From NCBI GenBank assembly GCA_024513425.1, contig JANEIH010000003.1, positions 1 through 47,836 on the forward strand: a stretch of DNA of 47,836 nt. Direction: 5' to 3'. Below are positions 1 to 9,436 of this stretch, piece after piece (the first letter of the stretch is position 1; each line of letters begins with the position of its first letter). A program made the translations under genes and the position numbers. A model generated the notes under the pieces. It saw only the letters and a list, made by a program, of their open reading frames with translations, did not search any database and was not told the origin of the DNA. This DNA comes from Sulfurimonas sp. GTDB lineage: Bacteria; Campylobacterota; Campylobacteria; Campylobacterales; Sulfurimonadaceae.

Positions 1-1098
1 GGTTTAGTGGTTAAAATACCTTATCATTCAGATAGTGATATAGCTCTTAGCGATTTTACAAGTTCTACTTTTACTATTGATGCTAGTAAAACAAACGATA
101 ATAGTAGTGAAGCTTCTCTAGTGCTTCAATGGAGTGATGTAAATTTATCTAAAGGAGATGGTTATTTTAATGCAAAGATTGTACCTGCTAGTACTAGTGG
201 GGCTTACCACGCTAAACAATTAGGTCTAAATGCAAGTGGATATACAAGTGCTACATTTTTATATCTAACAGATGAGCATTCATCTATAGGAAAATTAAAA
301 CTTAAAGTTATACCTGGAATACCAGATAGAAACTTCAATGTATTGACAAACGACAAATATGAACATCAGTTTGTATATATGCCTATAACTACAGCCACAG
401 GAAGAATTTGGCTTAACAATAACCTAGGAGCAGAGTATGCAGATCTAAATAACCCTAATGGTAATTTTAATCCTAAACAACAAGCTACATCATCGACTGA
501 CTACAAAGCTTACGGTTCAATGTTTCAATGGGGCAGAAAAGCAGATGGGCATGAGCTAATAAGCTGGAGAAGTAGTACCGCGGGAACTCCAAAATATGGC
601 ACAACACATGCACCCTCTGGTAATCCATCTAACCCAGCCTTTATCATAGCACTCCATTATCCTAATAATTGGAGAGTGCGCCCATTGGTTTATGAGACCC
701 CAGAGGGAAAATACCCTTCGCAAGTGGTTTATGATACCCTATGGGCAAGCGAATCAAACCCAAACAATGTCTGTCCGGCAGGATACAGAGTGCCGCTAGA
801 TCCAAATGGAGCAACAGATTCTGATAACGAGTTTAGTGTAGAGGCAAACAGTTGGAGCTCAAAAGATGGTTCAGGTGCTCTATCAAGTAAACTAAGATTG
901 TCTATGGCCGGCTTCCGTTGGTTTAACGGCAGATTTTGGTATATAACGAAATATGGCACCTATTGGAACGGTAACTATTCTACAATTCATGATGTTTTAG
1001 GTGATTCGCGTATGATGTATTTCACCATGAACTCAATAAACCTGCTTGACAATACCAAACGAGCAGTCGCAATGTCTGTCCGTTGTATAAAAGACTAA
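1..1098 (+). CDS. FISUMP-domain surface protein, 3' part only
   Basis: The reading frame is open to the window edge, so the GTG at base 7 is only the first start-like codon of a 5'-truncated gene. The visible 365 codons carry the Fibrobacter succinogenes major paralogous domain (FISUMP): an aromatic segment with FQWGRKADGHELI, then NNVCPAGYRVP, and the closing phrase MSVRCIKD that ends many members. The upstream 100 residues look like a beta-rich Ig-like repeat. Such proteins are usually exported or surface-bound; the signal peptide would lie outside the window and the function is unknown. A transposase remnant follows directly. The family is more typical of Fibrobacteres and Bacteroidetes, so transfer is possible but unproven. 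Confidence 0.8.
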   Translation, partial: GLVVKIPYHSDSDIALSDFTSSTFTIDASKTNDNSSEASLVLQWSDVNLSKGDGYFNAKIVPASTSGAYHAKQLGLNASGYTSATFLYLTDEHSSIGKLKLKVIPGIPDRNFNVLTNDKYEHQFVYMPITTATGRIWLNNNLGAEYADLNNPNGNFNPKQQATSSTDYKAYGSMFQWGRKADGHELISWRSSTAGTPKYGTTHAPSGNPSNPAFIIALHYPNNWRVRPLVYETPEGKYPSQVVYDTLWASESNPNNVCPAGYRVPLDPNGATDSDNEFSVEANSWSSKDGSGALSSKLRLSMAGFRWFNGRFWYITKYGTYWNGNYSTIHDVLGDSRMMYFTMNSINLLDNTKRAVAMSVRCIKD

Positions 1099-1148
1099 TA
1101 TAAGGTGTAAACTTATTTGATTATGAAAGTAAGATTACAACCCTTTGA

Positions 1149-1271
1149 GATGCACCTATAAATTTTTCAATTATGAGAAATATTGCTATGAATGTACTAA
1201 GAAGAGAAAATTATATCAGTTTCCGCCAAGCTATCTGCGTGCTTGGCAGTAAAATTGAAAAGCCGTGTTAG
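1149..1271 (+). pseudogene. transposase C-terminal remnant (ISAs1-like)
   Basis: A 40-codon open stretch ending in TAG reads ...NFSIMRNIAMNVLRRE... and ends GSKIEKPC. The phrase LRNIAxNxLRxE is how I remember the C-termini of ISAs1-type transposases. Upstream the frame is closed by TGA at 1146, so only the tail of the gene survives. The DNA contains an inverted repeat GCCAAGC-N9-GCTTGGC (1225-1247) without a T-tract, so I do not call it a terminator. The family assignment rests on a short stretch. Confidence 0.4.
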
Positions 1272-1274
1272 CTT

Positions 1275-3233
1275 TTAGAGTGAATTAGCCGTGACTATAT
1301 TCTCTATTTTTTCAACGACTGATGGATCTTCAAGTGTTGAGATATCTTGCGTGACTGCTTCACCTTTTGCGATTGAGCGTAAAATACGACGCATAATTTT
1401 CCCAGAGCGTGTTTTTGGAAGTCCTAGAACAAAAACGATCTCATCACACAGAGCGATATTACCAATCTCTTTTTTGATAACATTGTTGATAGCTTTTACC
1501 TCTTCCGCTTCATCAACTATGCCATCATTGGATTTTAAAACAATGTAAGCAAAAATACCCTCACCTTTGATATCGTGTGGTTTACCGACTACGGCAACCT
1601 CGGCTACATTTGGATGTTTTTTAATGACAGCTTCAATCTCAGCAGTACCCATTCTATGTCCACTTACATTAATAACATCATCTGTGCGTCCTGTGATTGT
1701 GATGTAGTTATCTTCATCATAAACAGCGCCATCACCCGTAAAGTAAACCGGTTTACCATCTTTTTTTACATTGCCGAAATATGATTTTACAAAACGCTCT
1801 GCATCACCCCAAACACCGCGAATCATTGATGGCCAAGGACGCGTTATGCAGAGATAACCGGTCTCGCCTGCTTCTACTCTCTCGCCTGTTGTAGAGTTTA
1901 AGATCTCAGCCATAATTCCAGGAAGTGGGAATGTTGCACATGCAGGTTTAATTGGGGTAGCACCGGGAAGCGGTGATACTATATGTCCGCCTGTTTCAGT
2001 CTGCCAATAGGTATCTACAATAGCACATCTACTTGCACCAACTTCCTCATAGTACCATTTCCAAGCTGGTGGATCAATCGGTTCGCCAACAGTTCCAAGG
2101 ACTTTTAGACTGCTAAGATCATACTTTTTCGGCTCATCTTCACCCATTTTATGTAAAACTCTAATGGCAGTAGGTGCTGTATAGAACTGATTAATTTTAT
2201 GCTCTTCAATCATTTTCCAAGGACGCCCGGCATCTGGGTATGTCGGAACCCCTTCAAACATTACTGTTGTAGCACCCATTGCAAGTGGACCGTAAATGAT
2301 ATATGTATGCCCTGTAATCCAGCCAATATCGGCTGTACACCAGTAGGTGTCATTCTCTTTTACATCAAATACCCACTCCATAGTCATCTGTGCCCAAAGA
2401 ATATATCCCGCAGAGTTATGTTGAACACCTTTTGGTTTTCCTGTTGAACCTGATGTGTAGAGTAGGAAAAGCGGATCTTCACTATCCATCACTTCCGGCT
2501 CACAATGAACATCTTGCATCTCAATGAGTTTATTATAAGAGTAATCACGCCCTGTAACCCACTTGATATCTTCACCGTTTCTCTCGACAACAAGTATTTT
2601 TTCAACTGTTGTATCACCCTCTAATGCACTATCAACAACAGGTTTTAGCATATATGGTTTACCTTTTCTATATGCACCGTCTGCCGTAAGGACTACTTTT
2701 GCCTCTGCATCTTTGATTCTATCACGAAGTGCCTCCGCTGAAAATCCACCAAATATGATGGAGTGAATAGCACCGATTCTTGCACACGCAAGCATTGCAT
2801 ATGCAGCTTCAGGAATCATAGGCATATAGATAATAACCCTATCGCCTTTTTTTACACCAAATTCTCTCCTTAAAAGGTTTGCAAATCTGTTTACATTATA
2901 GTAGAGCTCTAAATATGTAATGATCTGTTTATCGCCTTTGTCACTCTCAAAGATAATCGCCGCTTTATTTTTACGCGTATCTAAATGACGGTCGATACAC
3001 TGCATGGCAACATTGAGTTTCCCATCTTCAAACCATTTTACAAATGGGAAATTAGAGTCATCCATTACATTTGTAAATGGTTCAATCCAATCTAGTTTTT
3101 CATTAGCGTAGTGTCCCCAAAAACCTTCATAATCCTCTGACGCCCACTCTTGAAGGTCGTTATATTCACACATATTTTTAATTCTTGCGTTTTTTGCAAA
3201 CTCTCTGTTTGGCTTATATACCGGTTTTAACAT
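1275..3233 (-). CDS. acs: acetyl-CoA synthetase (AMP-forming)
   Basis: It activates acetate to acetyl-CoA through acetyl-AMP in the cytoplasm. Visible motifs are the AMP-binding loop [15 protein letters not shown], the adenylate-forming core [10 protein letters not shown], the hinge region [15 protein letters not shown], and the C-terminal [10 protein letters not shown] whose lysine is the known acetylation control site of the family. The ORF track starts two codons earlier. The Shine-Dalgarno AGGAGA (3246-3241) lies only 1 nt from that ATG but 7 nt from the ATG at 3233, and the latter gives 652 aa, the usual Acs length. It is transcribed alone and divergently from the cyclophilin gene. A free-living, acetate-using lifestyle is implied. 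Confidence 0.96.
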   Translation of the reverse strand: MLKPVYKPNREFAKNARIKNMCEYNDLQEWASEDYEGFWGHYANEKLDWIEPFTNVMDDSNFPFVKWFEDGKLNVAMQCIDRHLDTRKNKAAIIFESDKGDKQIITYLELYYNVNRFANLLRREFGVKKGDRVIIYMPMIPEAAYAMLACARIGAIHSIIFGGFSAEALRDRIKDAEAKVVLTADGAYRKGKPYMLKPVVDSALEGDTTVEKILVVERNGEDIKWVTGRDYSYNKLIEMQDVHCEPEVMDSEDPLFLLYTSGSTGKPKGVQHNSAGYILWAQMTMEWVFDVKENDTYWCTADIGWITGHTYIIYGPLAMGATTVMFEGVPTYPDAGRPWKMIEEHKINQFYTAPTAIRVLHKMGEDEPKKYDLSSLKVLGTVGEPIDPPAWKWYYEEVGASRCAIVDTYWQTETGGHIVSPLPGATPIKPACATFPLPGIMAEILNSTTGERVEAGETGYLCITRPWPSMIRGVWGDAERFVKSYFGNVKKDGKPVYFTGDGAVYDEDNYITITGRTDDVINVSGHRMGTAEIEAVIKKHPNVAEVAVVGKPHDIKGEGIFAYIVLKSNDGIVDEAEEVKAINNVIKKEIGNIALCDEIVFVLGLPKTRSGKIMRRILRSIAKGEAVTQDISTLEDPSVVEKIENIVTANSL

Positions 3234-3281
3234 TATCATCTCTCCTATGTTTGAAATCCCAAACTCTTTTTTATATAGGTG

Positions 3282-3314
3282 ATTATACTAAGATTTAAAA
3301 AATTTAACTATAAT
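3282..3314. promoter_or_regulatory. divergent -10 boxes for acs and cyclophilin gene
   Basis: The spacer between the divergent genes holds TATAAT on the minus strand (3287-3282), facing acs, and TATAAT on the plus strand (3309-3314), facing the cyclophilin gene. No clear -35 is seen, as is common in Campylobacterota, where upstream T-rich DNA replaces it. Confidence 0.5.
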
Positions 3315-3347
3315 TTCACAAATTTAAAAAATAAAAGGTTTTAAAAA

Positions 3348-3857
3348 ATGTTCGGAAGAAGTACACAGTTAAAAGAGTACAATGTAAGCGAAGATGAGTT
3401 GGCAAAACTCCAATATGCAAAGATCGTAACAAACAAGGATGATATCTGGATTAAGCTCTATCCGCAAGAGACACCAAATACGGTAGCAAACTTTGCTCAT
3501 CTAGCACAAAGCGGTTTTTATGACAATCTAAATTTTCACCGTGTAATCCCTGGATTTATGGCTCAAGGTGGTTGTCCACATGGAACTGGTACCGGTGGTC
3601 CGGATTGGGCGATTGCATGTGAGACAGATAAAAACAGACACAAACATGTAAAAGGTACACTTTCAATGGCTCACGCAGGTCCCAATACCGGTGGAAGCCA
3701 GTTCTTTATCTGTTTTGTTCCATGCCCTCACCTTGACGGTGTTCACACTGTTTTTGGCGGAATCGAAGAAGATGATGCAGAGAGTTTTGCCGTACTTGAT
3801 TCAATTGAGAGTCAAGATGAGATCAAAACTATTGAGATTCACGCAGCAAAAGTGTAG
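3348..3857 (+). CDS. cyclophilin-type peptidyl-prolyl isomerase
   Basis: A 169-aa protein catalysing cis-trans isomerisation of Xaa-Pro bonds. The cyclophilin core is plain: FHRVIPGFMAQGG with the catalytic Arg/Phe region, GTGTGGPDW, the segment NTGGSQFFICF, and HLDGVHTVFGGI. About 25 N-terminal residues precede the core, and there is no signal peptide, so a cytoplasmic location is expected. SD AAAAGG lies just upstream of the ATG. The TAG stop (3855-3857) is directly followed, in the same frame, by the queH reading frame, so the two genes are probably co-transcribed. Confidence 0.93.
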   Translation: MFGRSTQLKEYNVSEDELAKLQYAKIVTNKDDIWIKLYPQETPNTVANFAHLAQSGFYDNLNFHRVIPGFMAQGGCPHGTGTGGPDWAIACETDKNRHKHVKGTLSMAHAGPNTGGSQFFICFVPCPHLDGVHTVFGGIEEDDAESFAVLDSIESQDEIKTIEIHAAKV

Positions 3858-3866
3858 GGATATTTT

Positions 3867-4946
3867 ATCTTAGTCCATATCTGTTGCAGTGTTGATTCAC
3901 ATTTTTTTCTAGAGAAGCTCAAAGAGGATTTTCCTGATGAAAAGCTCACGGGCTTTTTTTATGACCCCAATATCCATCCCTATTTTGAGTATAAACTCCG
4001 ATTTTTGGATGTTGAGAGAAGTTGTAAAAAACTTGGTATTGAACTGATTGAAGGCGAATATGATTACGAATCATGGCTCAATACCGTACGCGGTCTTGAA
4101 CAAGAGCCTGAAAAAGGTGCGCGTTGCGAAGTCTGTTTTCACAAGCGTTTTTTAACAAGTGCACAAAAAGCCCTGCAGCTTGGCGAAGATAAAATTACTA
4201 CGACACTTTTGGTTTCTCCTTTAAAGTCCCAAGAACAACTCAAGCGTCTCGGCGATGATTTTTATGCAAAATATGGTGTTGCATTTATTGCTGTGGATTA
4301 TCGAAGTGGTGGCGGTACGCAAGACCAAAGCAGGGTGGCAAAAGAAGAACAACTTTATCGCCAAGATTATTGCGGTTGTATCTATGGGCTTACTATGCAG
4401 CGTGAACAACAGAATAAACTGATGGATGAGATGTTTTCACCAATTTCAGGACAAATTATGCCCGCTTCCATTGAAGAGAGACTCGCACTTTACAGCTCAC
4501 GCAACAAACTTGAAGATGAGAAAAAAGAGTATAAAATCATCAAACAGAAGTTCTTAAACTACCGACAGTTTTTTTGTAAGCTGGTTTCTGAAAAAAAACC
4601 CATTGATGCTTATGCTCTCTCCTATTCGTCACTACCAAGGAGACGCACGCAAGGGCGTATAGAATTTGTTGTAGATCATGTGCATTATATGAACCGTGAA
4701 GAGGTAAAATTTATCACACTTGCATTTTTTAACGACTTCTTTTCAACCTCTTACAAAGATATAAAAGAGCTTATCTATAATCCTCCAACTATAGATAAAG
4801 AGTTAGATTTAAGAGAGAAAATTTCCGGGTTTTCTTATGATTTAAGTCCAATTGTCGTTGTTTCAAAAATTTCCGATACCAAGCTCACACTTACACTCGA
4901 TACAAAAATCTATGAAGATACTAGAGAAAAGCTAATCGTTTTATAA
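3867..4946 (+). CDS. queH: epoxyqueuosine reductase QueH, non-AUG start
   Basis: QueH (former DUF208) reduces epoxyqueuosine to queuosine in tRNA and binds an iron-sulfur cluster through conserved cysteines. The conserved N-terminus [13 protein letters not shown], the motif GARCEVCF and YCGCIYG are all visible. The ORF track starts at TTG 4005, which would cut off the CC motif. The frame is open back to the stop of the upstream gene (3855), and the codon in the place of the expected initiator Met is ATC (3867), with AGGGA (3856-3860) 6 nt upstream. No ATG, GTG or TTG precedes the CC motif. The product would be about 359 aa, with a C-terminal extension of unknown role beyond the QueH core. A sequencing error (ATG read as ATC) is the simple alternative. 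Confidence 0.82.
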   Translation: MLVHICCSVDSHFFLEKLKEDFPDEKLTGFFYDPNIHPYFEYKLRFLDVERSCKKLGIELIEGEYDYESWLNTVRGLEQEPEKGARCEVCFHKRFLTSAQKALQLGEDKITTTLLVSPLKSQEQLKRLGDDFYAKYGVAFIAVDYRSGGGTQDQSRVAKEEQLYRQDYCGCIYGLTMQREQQNKLMDEMFSPISGQIMPASIEERLALYSSRNKLEDEKKEYKIIKQKFLNYRQFFCKLVSEKKPIDAYALSYSSLPRRRTQGRIEFVVDHVHYMNREEVKFITLAFFNDFFSTSYKDIKELIYNPPTIDKELDLREKISGFSYDLSPIVVVSKISDTKLTLTLDTKIYEDTREKLIVL

Positions 4947-4995
4947 TAAAAGTTTTGCTAAAATATTCAAAATTATTATTATAAGGTTTTTCAAT

Positions 4996-5445
4996 ATGCT
5001 TATGGATGTTATGGATATACAAAAAATTCTTCCACACCGTTACCCTTTTTTACTAGTAGATCGCATTACGGAACTCAATCCAAAAGAGTCTATTATCGCT
5101 TATAAAAATGTCTCAATCTCTGAGCCTGTTTTTGAAGGACACTTTCCGGGTCATCCAATCTACCCGGGTGTTATGATACTTGAAGGTATGGCGCAAGCTG
5201 GCGGCGTTTTAGCTTTTAAAAGTATGGATAATGTTATAGAAGAGGAGATTCAAAATAAAGTTGTTTATTTTATGAGCATTGACAAGGCTAAGTTTCGCTC
5301 TCCTGTAAAGCCAGGTGACAAGTTAGAGTATAAAATCTCAGTTATTAAGAACAAAGGTGCTATCTGGCTCTTCAAAGGGGAGGCTTATGTTGATGGAAAA
5401 TTAACAAGTGAAGCTGAACTTAAAGCTATGATAGTGGACAAATAG
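4996..5445 (+). CDS. fabZ: 3-hydroxyacyl-ACP dehydratase FabZ
   Basis: This 149-aa protein dehydrates 3-hydroxyacyl-ACP in type II fatty acid synthesis. It shows the hotdog-fold signature [12 protein letters not shown], then [22 protein letters not shown] with the active-site His in GHFPGHP and the acidic residue in [11 protein letters not shown] (4983-4986) stands 9 nt before the chosen ATG; the ATG at 5005 would be farther away. It is followed by lpxA, the common fabZ-lpxA pairing linking fatty acid and lipid A synthesis, since both draw on hydroxyacyl-ACP. Confidence 0.95.
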   Translation: MLMDVMDIQKILPHRYPFLLVDRITELNPKESIIAYKNVSISEPVFEGHFPGHPIYPGVMILEGMAQAGGVLAFKSMDNVIEEEIQNKVVYFMSIDKAKFRSPVKPGDKLEYKISVIKNKGAIWLFKGEAYVDGKLTSEAELKAMIVDK

Positions 5446-5492
5446 GCAAAATTTGAGTACCAAAACTAAAACGCAACAGAAGGAAGCAGTAA

Positions 5493-6290
5493 ATGTCTAG
5501 TTGTAAGATATCTGAATTAGCTATTATTGAAGATGGTGCAGTCATTGGAGAAAATGTTACAATAGCTCCGTTTTGTTTTATCTCTAAGGATACGACGATT
5601 GGTGACAACACAACAATTGCACAAAACACATGTATCTACGGAAAGACAACGATCGGAAAAAATAACCGTATCTTCTCTCACGCAGTCCTTGGTTCCATTC
5701 CACAAGATTTGAAATATAACGGTGAAGATGTAGAGCTTATTATCGGTGATGATAATACTATTCGAGAGTTTACACTCTTTAACCCGGGAACAAAAGGCGG
5801 TGGTGGAAAAACCATCATCGGAAACCATAATCTTTTTATGGGTTATGTACACTTGGGGCATGATGTTATTATTGGTAATCACTGTATTTTGGCAAATGCA
5901 GTAACCTTAGCCGGTCATGTAGAACTTGGTGATTATGTTGTCATCGGCGGAATGACACCGATACATCAGTTTGTACACATTGGAGATTATGCGATGGTTG
6001 GCGGTGCGTCGGCACTTACACAAGATATTCCCCCATTTTGTATGGCCGAAGGTAACCGTGCAACGCTTCGTGGATTGAATCTCACAGGACTTCGCCGTAA
6101 TATTCAAAGAGAAGAGATTAACACACTTAAATCTGCTTACCGTGAGCTTTTTGAGTCTGGAAAGCCACTCAAAGATAGAGCAAGCAAACTACTAGAAAAT
6201 ACGAAAAATCATTATATAATTGATTTGTGTAATTTTGTTATTAAAACAAAACGCGGAATTCCATTTGAAAGAAAAGGATTAGAAAAATGA
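5493..6290 (+). CDS. lpxA: UDP-GlcNAc acyltransferase LpxA
   Basis: First step of lipid A synthesis: it transfers a 3-hydroxyacyl chain from ACP to UDP-GlcNAc. The 265-aa length is normal. The N-terminal two thirds are hexapeptide repeats forming a left-handed beta helix (such as IGENVTI, IGDNTTI, IGKNNRI), and [11 protein letters not shown] contains the catalytic His. The segment [10 protein letters not shown] and a helical C-terminal domain follow. SD AAGGA lies 8 nt before ATG. The stop overlaps the clpX start (ATGA), so translation is probably coupled. Confidence 0.96.
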   Translation: MSSCKISELAIIEDGAVIGENVTIAPFCFISKDTTIGDNTTIAQNTCIYGKTTIGKNNRIFSHAVLGSIPQDLKYNGEDVELIIGDDNTIREFTLFNPGTKGGGGKTIIGNHNLFMGYVHLGHDVIIGNHCILANAVTLAGHVELGDYVVIGGMTPIHQFVHIGDYAMVGGASALTQDIPPFCMAEGNRATLRGLNLTGLRRNIQREEINTLKSAYRELFESGKPLKDRASKLLENTKNHYIIDLCNFVIKTKRGIPFERKGLEK

Positions 6291-7531
6291 TACACAGACA
6301 TTGTAACTTTTGTGATACAGGTGAGAGCGAAGAGAATCCGCTTATCGCTGGAAATGGTGTTTATATCTGTAAAAATTGTGTCTTCTCAGCTTATAAAATT
6401 ATGTTTGGTGATGAGAAAGAGTTAGTAGATCAAGATAGTGCTAAGCTCACAGAACATGTAGAAAAGCTGATGACACCTAAGGAGCTTGACAAATTTTTAG
6501 GAGATTATGTCATTGGTCAAGAGAGAGCTAGAAAGCTTATTAGTGTAGCTGTTTATAACCATTATAAAAGAATCTTTAAAATACACAATGCAGTTGATGA
6601 TGAGACAGAGATTGCAAAATCAAATGTTCTCCTCATTGGTCCGACAGGATCTGGTAAAACATTGATGGCGCAAACGATTGCACGAGTACTCAATGTTCCT
6701 ATTGCCATTGCTGATGCAACAAGTTTAACAGAAGCCGGATATGTCGGTGAAGATGTTGAAAATATCTTGACAAAGCTCATCCATGCAGCAGACGGTGATG
6801 TAGAGCGTGCACAAAAAGGTATCATTTTTCTTGATGAGACAGACAAGGTCTCACGCATGAGCGAAAACCGTTCTATTACTCGTGATGTAAGCGGTGAAGG
6901 TGTACAGCAGGCACTGCTTAAAATCATTGAAGGCTCATCTGTAAATATTTCACCAAAAGGTGGAAGAAAACATCCAAATCAGGAATTTACTACAATTGAC
7001 ACAACAAACATCCTCTTTATTTGTGGTGGAGCATTTGATGGTTTAGAAGAGATCCTCAAGCGTAAGCAGGGTGAAAATATTCTTGGTTTTGGACATGAGA
7101 AGAAGACAAAAGATGAAGCAAAACCTACTTTTGATATGGTAGAGCCTGATGATCTAGTGCGTTATGGACTTATTCCTGAGCTTGTCGGTCGTCTGCCAAT
7201 CATCGCATCTCTTGATGAAATCACAGAAGATGATATGGTATCTATTCTCACAGAGCCTAAAAACTCTCTTGTAAAACAGTATAAAAAACTTTTTGCGATT
7301 GATGATGTAGAGCTTAACTTTGAAGAAGATGCGCTTCGTGCTATTGCACAAAAAGCAATCAAGCGTAAAACTGGAGCACGCGGTCTTCGTGCAATTATGG
7401 AAGAGGGTATGATAGAGATTATGTATGAACTTCCAGAGTATGTAGGATATGAACTTCTTATTACGAAAGAGGTTATTGAAGATGGCGAAAAGCCGGTATA
7501 TATTAAAAAATCAATACAAAAAACAGCATAA
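6287..7531 (+). CDS. clpX: ClpX, ATPase subunit of ClpXP
   Basis: AAA+ unfoldase that feeds substrates to ClpP. The N-terminal zinc-binding domain has CNFC and CKNC (residues about 6-32). The AAA+ core has Walker A GPTGSGKT, the pore loop GYVGED, Walker [11 protein letters not shown], the RKH loop within GGRKHPNQ, and LGFG at the place of the ClpP-docking IGF loop. [11 protein letters not shown] contains the sensor-2 Arg. At 414 aa it is normal length. It begins inside the last codons of lpxA and is followed 10 nt later by mreB, so proteolysis, envelope and shape genes share a transcript. Confidence 0.96.
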   Translation: MIHRHCNFCDTGESEENPLIAGNGVYICKNCVFSAYKIMFGDEKELVDQDSAKLTEHVEKLMTPKELDKFLGDYVIGQERARKLISVAVYNHYKRIFKIHNAVDDETEIAKSNVLLIGPTGSGKTLMAQTIARVLNVPIAIADATSLTEAGYVGEDVENILTKLIHAADGDVERAQKGIIFLDETDKVSRMSENRSITRDVSGEGVQQALLKIIEGSSVNISPKGGRKHPNQEFTTIDTTNILFICGGAFDGLEEILKRKQGENILGFGHEKKTKDEAKPTFDMVEPDDLVRYGLIPELVGRLPIIASLDEITEDDMVSILTEPKNSLVKQYKKLFAIDDVELNFEEDALRAIAQKAIKRKTGARGLRAIMEEGMIEIMYELPEYVGYELLITKEVIEDGEKPVYIKKSIQKTA

Positions 7532-7541
7532 GGCGGGATAG

Positions 7542-8579
7542 ATGATATTTAACAAAATAATAGGACTTTTTTCAAATGACTTATCAATTGACCTTGGTAC
7601 CGCAAATACGATTGTAATTGCCAAAGGCCGTGGTATTATAATCAATGAACCATCTGTAGTTGCAGTAAAAACAGAAAAGTATGGACAGACAAGAGTTTTG
7701 GCCGTCGGACATGAAGCAAAAGAGATGGTGGGTAAAACCCCGGGGAATATTAAAGCTATTCGCCCTATGCGTGATGGCGTCATTGCTGACTTTGATATGA
7801 CAGAGAAGATGATTCGAAAGTTTGTAGAAAAAGCACATGGAAGAAGCTCTTTAATCTCTCCTCGTATCATTATCTGTGTTCCTTACGGTCTTACGCAGGT
7901 TGAGCGTAAAGCTGTTCGAGAGTCGGCTCTTAGCGCTGGCGCACGCGAAGTATTTCTTATAGAAGAGCCGATGGCAGCAGCAATCGGTGCTGGTATAAAC
8001 ATTCGCGAACCGCAGGGAAATCTTGTTGTTGATATCGGTGGTGGTACAACAGAAATCGGTGTCGTTTCTCTTGGCGGACTTGTGGTTTCAAAGTCAATCC
8101 GTACCGCAGGTGACAAAATCGATCATGGGATTATAAATTATGTAAGAAAAAAATATAATATTCTTATAGGTGAGCGTGTTGCAGAGGAGATCAAAATCAA
8201 TATCGGCACGGCCGTAAGTCTTGATCAGAAACTCTCTATGGTTGTCAATGGACGCGATCAGGTTGAAGGACTTTTAAGCTCAATAGAACTAACTTCAGAT
8301 GATACCAAAGATGCTATGCGTGAGCCTCTTAAGGAGATCGCAGAGGCACTTTGCGATGTATTGGAGCAGATACCGCCAGATTTGGCAGGAGATATTATCA
8401 ATCACGGTATTATTTTAACAGGCGGCGGTGCACTTATTCGCCAACTTGACAAATTTTTCTCAGACATTGTAAAAGTTCCTGTTTTTGTACCTGATGAGCC
8501 ACTGCTCGCTGTTGCGCGCGGAACCGGTCGTGCGCTTGAAGAGATAGATCTCTTACAAGAACTTTTTGAGAATGAATAA
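7542..8579 (+). CDS. mreB: rod shape-determining protein MreB
   Basis: Bacterial actin homologue that organises side-wall peptidoglycan synthesis under the inner membrane. The 345-aa sequence has phosphate-1 motif DLGTANT near residue 20, phosphate-2 DIGGGTTEIGV near 165, the segment EEPMAAAIGAG, and the adenosine motif LTGGGALIRQL near 290. The SD is in AAGGCGGGATAG before ATG. The stop codon overlaps the mreC start (ATGAATAA), the usual mreBC coupling. Confidence 0.97.
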   Translation: MIFNKIIGLFSNDLSIDLGTANTIVIAKGRGIIINEPSVVAVKTEKYGQTRVLAVGHEAKEMVGKTPGNIKAIRPMRDGVIADFDMTEKMIRKFVEKAHGRSSLISPRIIICVPYGLTQVERKAVRESALSAGAREVFLIEEPMAAAIGAGINIREPQGNLVVDIGGGTTEIGVVSLGGLVVSKSIRTAGDKIDHGIINYVRKKYNILIGERVAEEIKINIGTAVSLDQKLSMVVNGRDQVEGLLSSIELTSDDTKDAMREPLKEIAEALCDVLEQIPPDLAGDIINHGIILTGGGALIRQLDKFFSDIVKVPVFVPDEPLLAVARGTGRALEEIDLLQELFENE

Positions 8580-9333
8580 AAAGTTATCTTCATACCTGCT
8601 TATCTTCTTAGCACTCTTTATGGGTGCTCTTTACTATACAAATATTATACAATCTCCTCTGCTCTCCTTTTTAAATAGTATTAAAATTTCATATCACAAC
8701 ACCATTGAGAACATTGACAAGATCATTGAAAAACACCTGTTTCAGACACAAAGAATTACAAAGCTAAAAGAAAAACTCCAAAAATATGAGAATAACCATC
8801 TTGTTATGCAACAACTTGCTTCGGAAATAGACGATATGTATAAAGAGAACGACTCTCCACTAGTTACAGATCCAAGAACAGAACTTGTACGCGCCATCTC
8901 TTATGAAAAGTTTGGAAATCTCAACCGAATTTGGCTTGATATTCCCGACTACAATGCTTCAAAAATTTACGGTCTTATTTATAAAGAGATGGTAGCAGGC
9001 ATTGTTATCTCAAAAGATACAAAAGCTCTTGCACTGCTCAACTCAGATATAAAAAGTACCTATGCCGTATATATCGGTAATGCCAAAGCACCCGGCATTG
9101 CTCACGGAAACAATGATAAAAATCTTGTTGTAAATTTTATACCCGCATGGTTTGATATAAAAGTAGGCGATGAAGTGATAACTTCCGGACTTGACAATAT
9201 CTTTTTTAAAGGTCTTAAAGTTGGATATGTTATCTCTATTTCAAAATCACAAGGCTATCAAAATGCCGTTATCAAACAGTATTACAACTCAAATGAGCCA
9301 AGTTATTTTCATATAATCAGAAATGTTCGATGA
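8572..9333 (+). CDS. mreC: rod shape-determining protein MreC
   Basis: Inner-membrane protein with a periplasmic domain that works with MreB in cell elongation. The ORF track begins at TTG 8566; the ATG at 8572, overlapping the mreB stop, gives a better N-terminus: MNKKLSSYLLIFLALF, a single membrane anchor. A predicted coiled coil (about residues 35-80) and the beta-barrel MreC domain with VGDEVITSGLDNIFFKGLKVGYV follow. About 253 aa. mreD is not adjacent. Confidence 0.9.
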   Translation: MNKKLSSYLLIFLALFMGALYYTNIIQSPLLSFLNSIKISYHNTIENIDKIIEKHLFQTQRITKLKEKLQKYENNHLVMQQLASEIDDMYKENDSPLVTDPRTELVRAISYEKFGNLNRIWLDIPDYNASKIYGLIYKEMVAGIVISKDTKALALLNSDIKSTYAVYIGNAKAPGIAHGNNDKNLVVNFIPAWFDIKVGDEVITSGLDNIFFKGLKVGYVISISKSQGYQNAVIKQYYNSNEPSYFHIIRNVR

Positions 9334-9394
9334 AATTTTCTCTGATTTATACATTTTAGTACCTATCCTCATTAAATATTAAGTGCTTCTTAGC

Positions 9395-9400
9395 TACAAT
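9395..9400 (+). promoter_or_regulatory. -10 box of carB
   Basis: TACAAT in an AT-rich 103-nt spacer between mreC and carB, about 37 nt before the carB ATG. A small palindrome TCTCTA-N7-TAGAGA lies directly downstream in the likely 5' leader. No -35 is apparent. Confidence 0.35.
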
Positions 9401-9436
9401 CTCTAAATTTTATAGAGACTATTTAAGAGGTAATAA

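Noticed and set aside
1225-1247. Terminator hairpin GCCAAGC/GCTTGGC
   Set aside because: There is a good stem but no T-tract on either strand; it is inside the transposase remnant, so it may be chance.
3348-4946. Cyclophilin-QueH fusion by stop-codon read-through
   Set aside because: The two genes share a frame with only a TAG between them, but no read-through context is seen, and a Shine-Dalgarno sequence right at the junction supports separate initiation.
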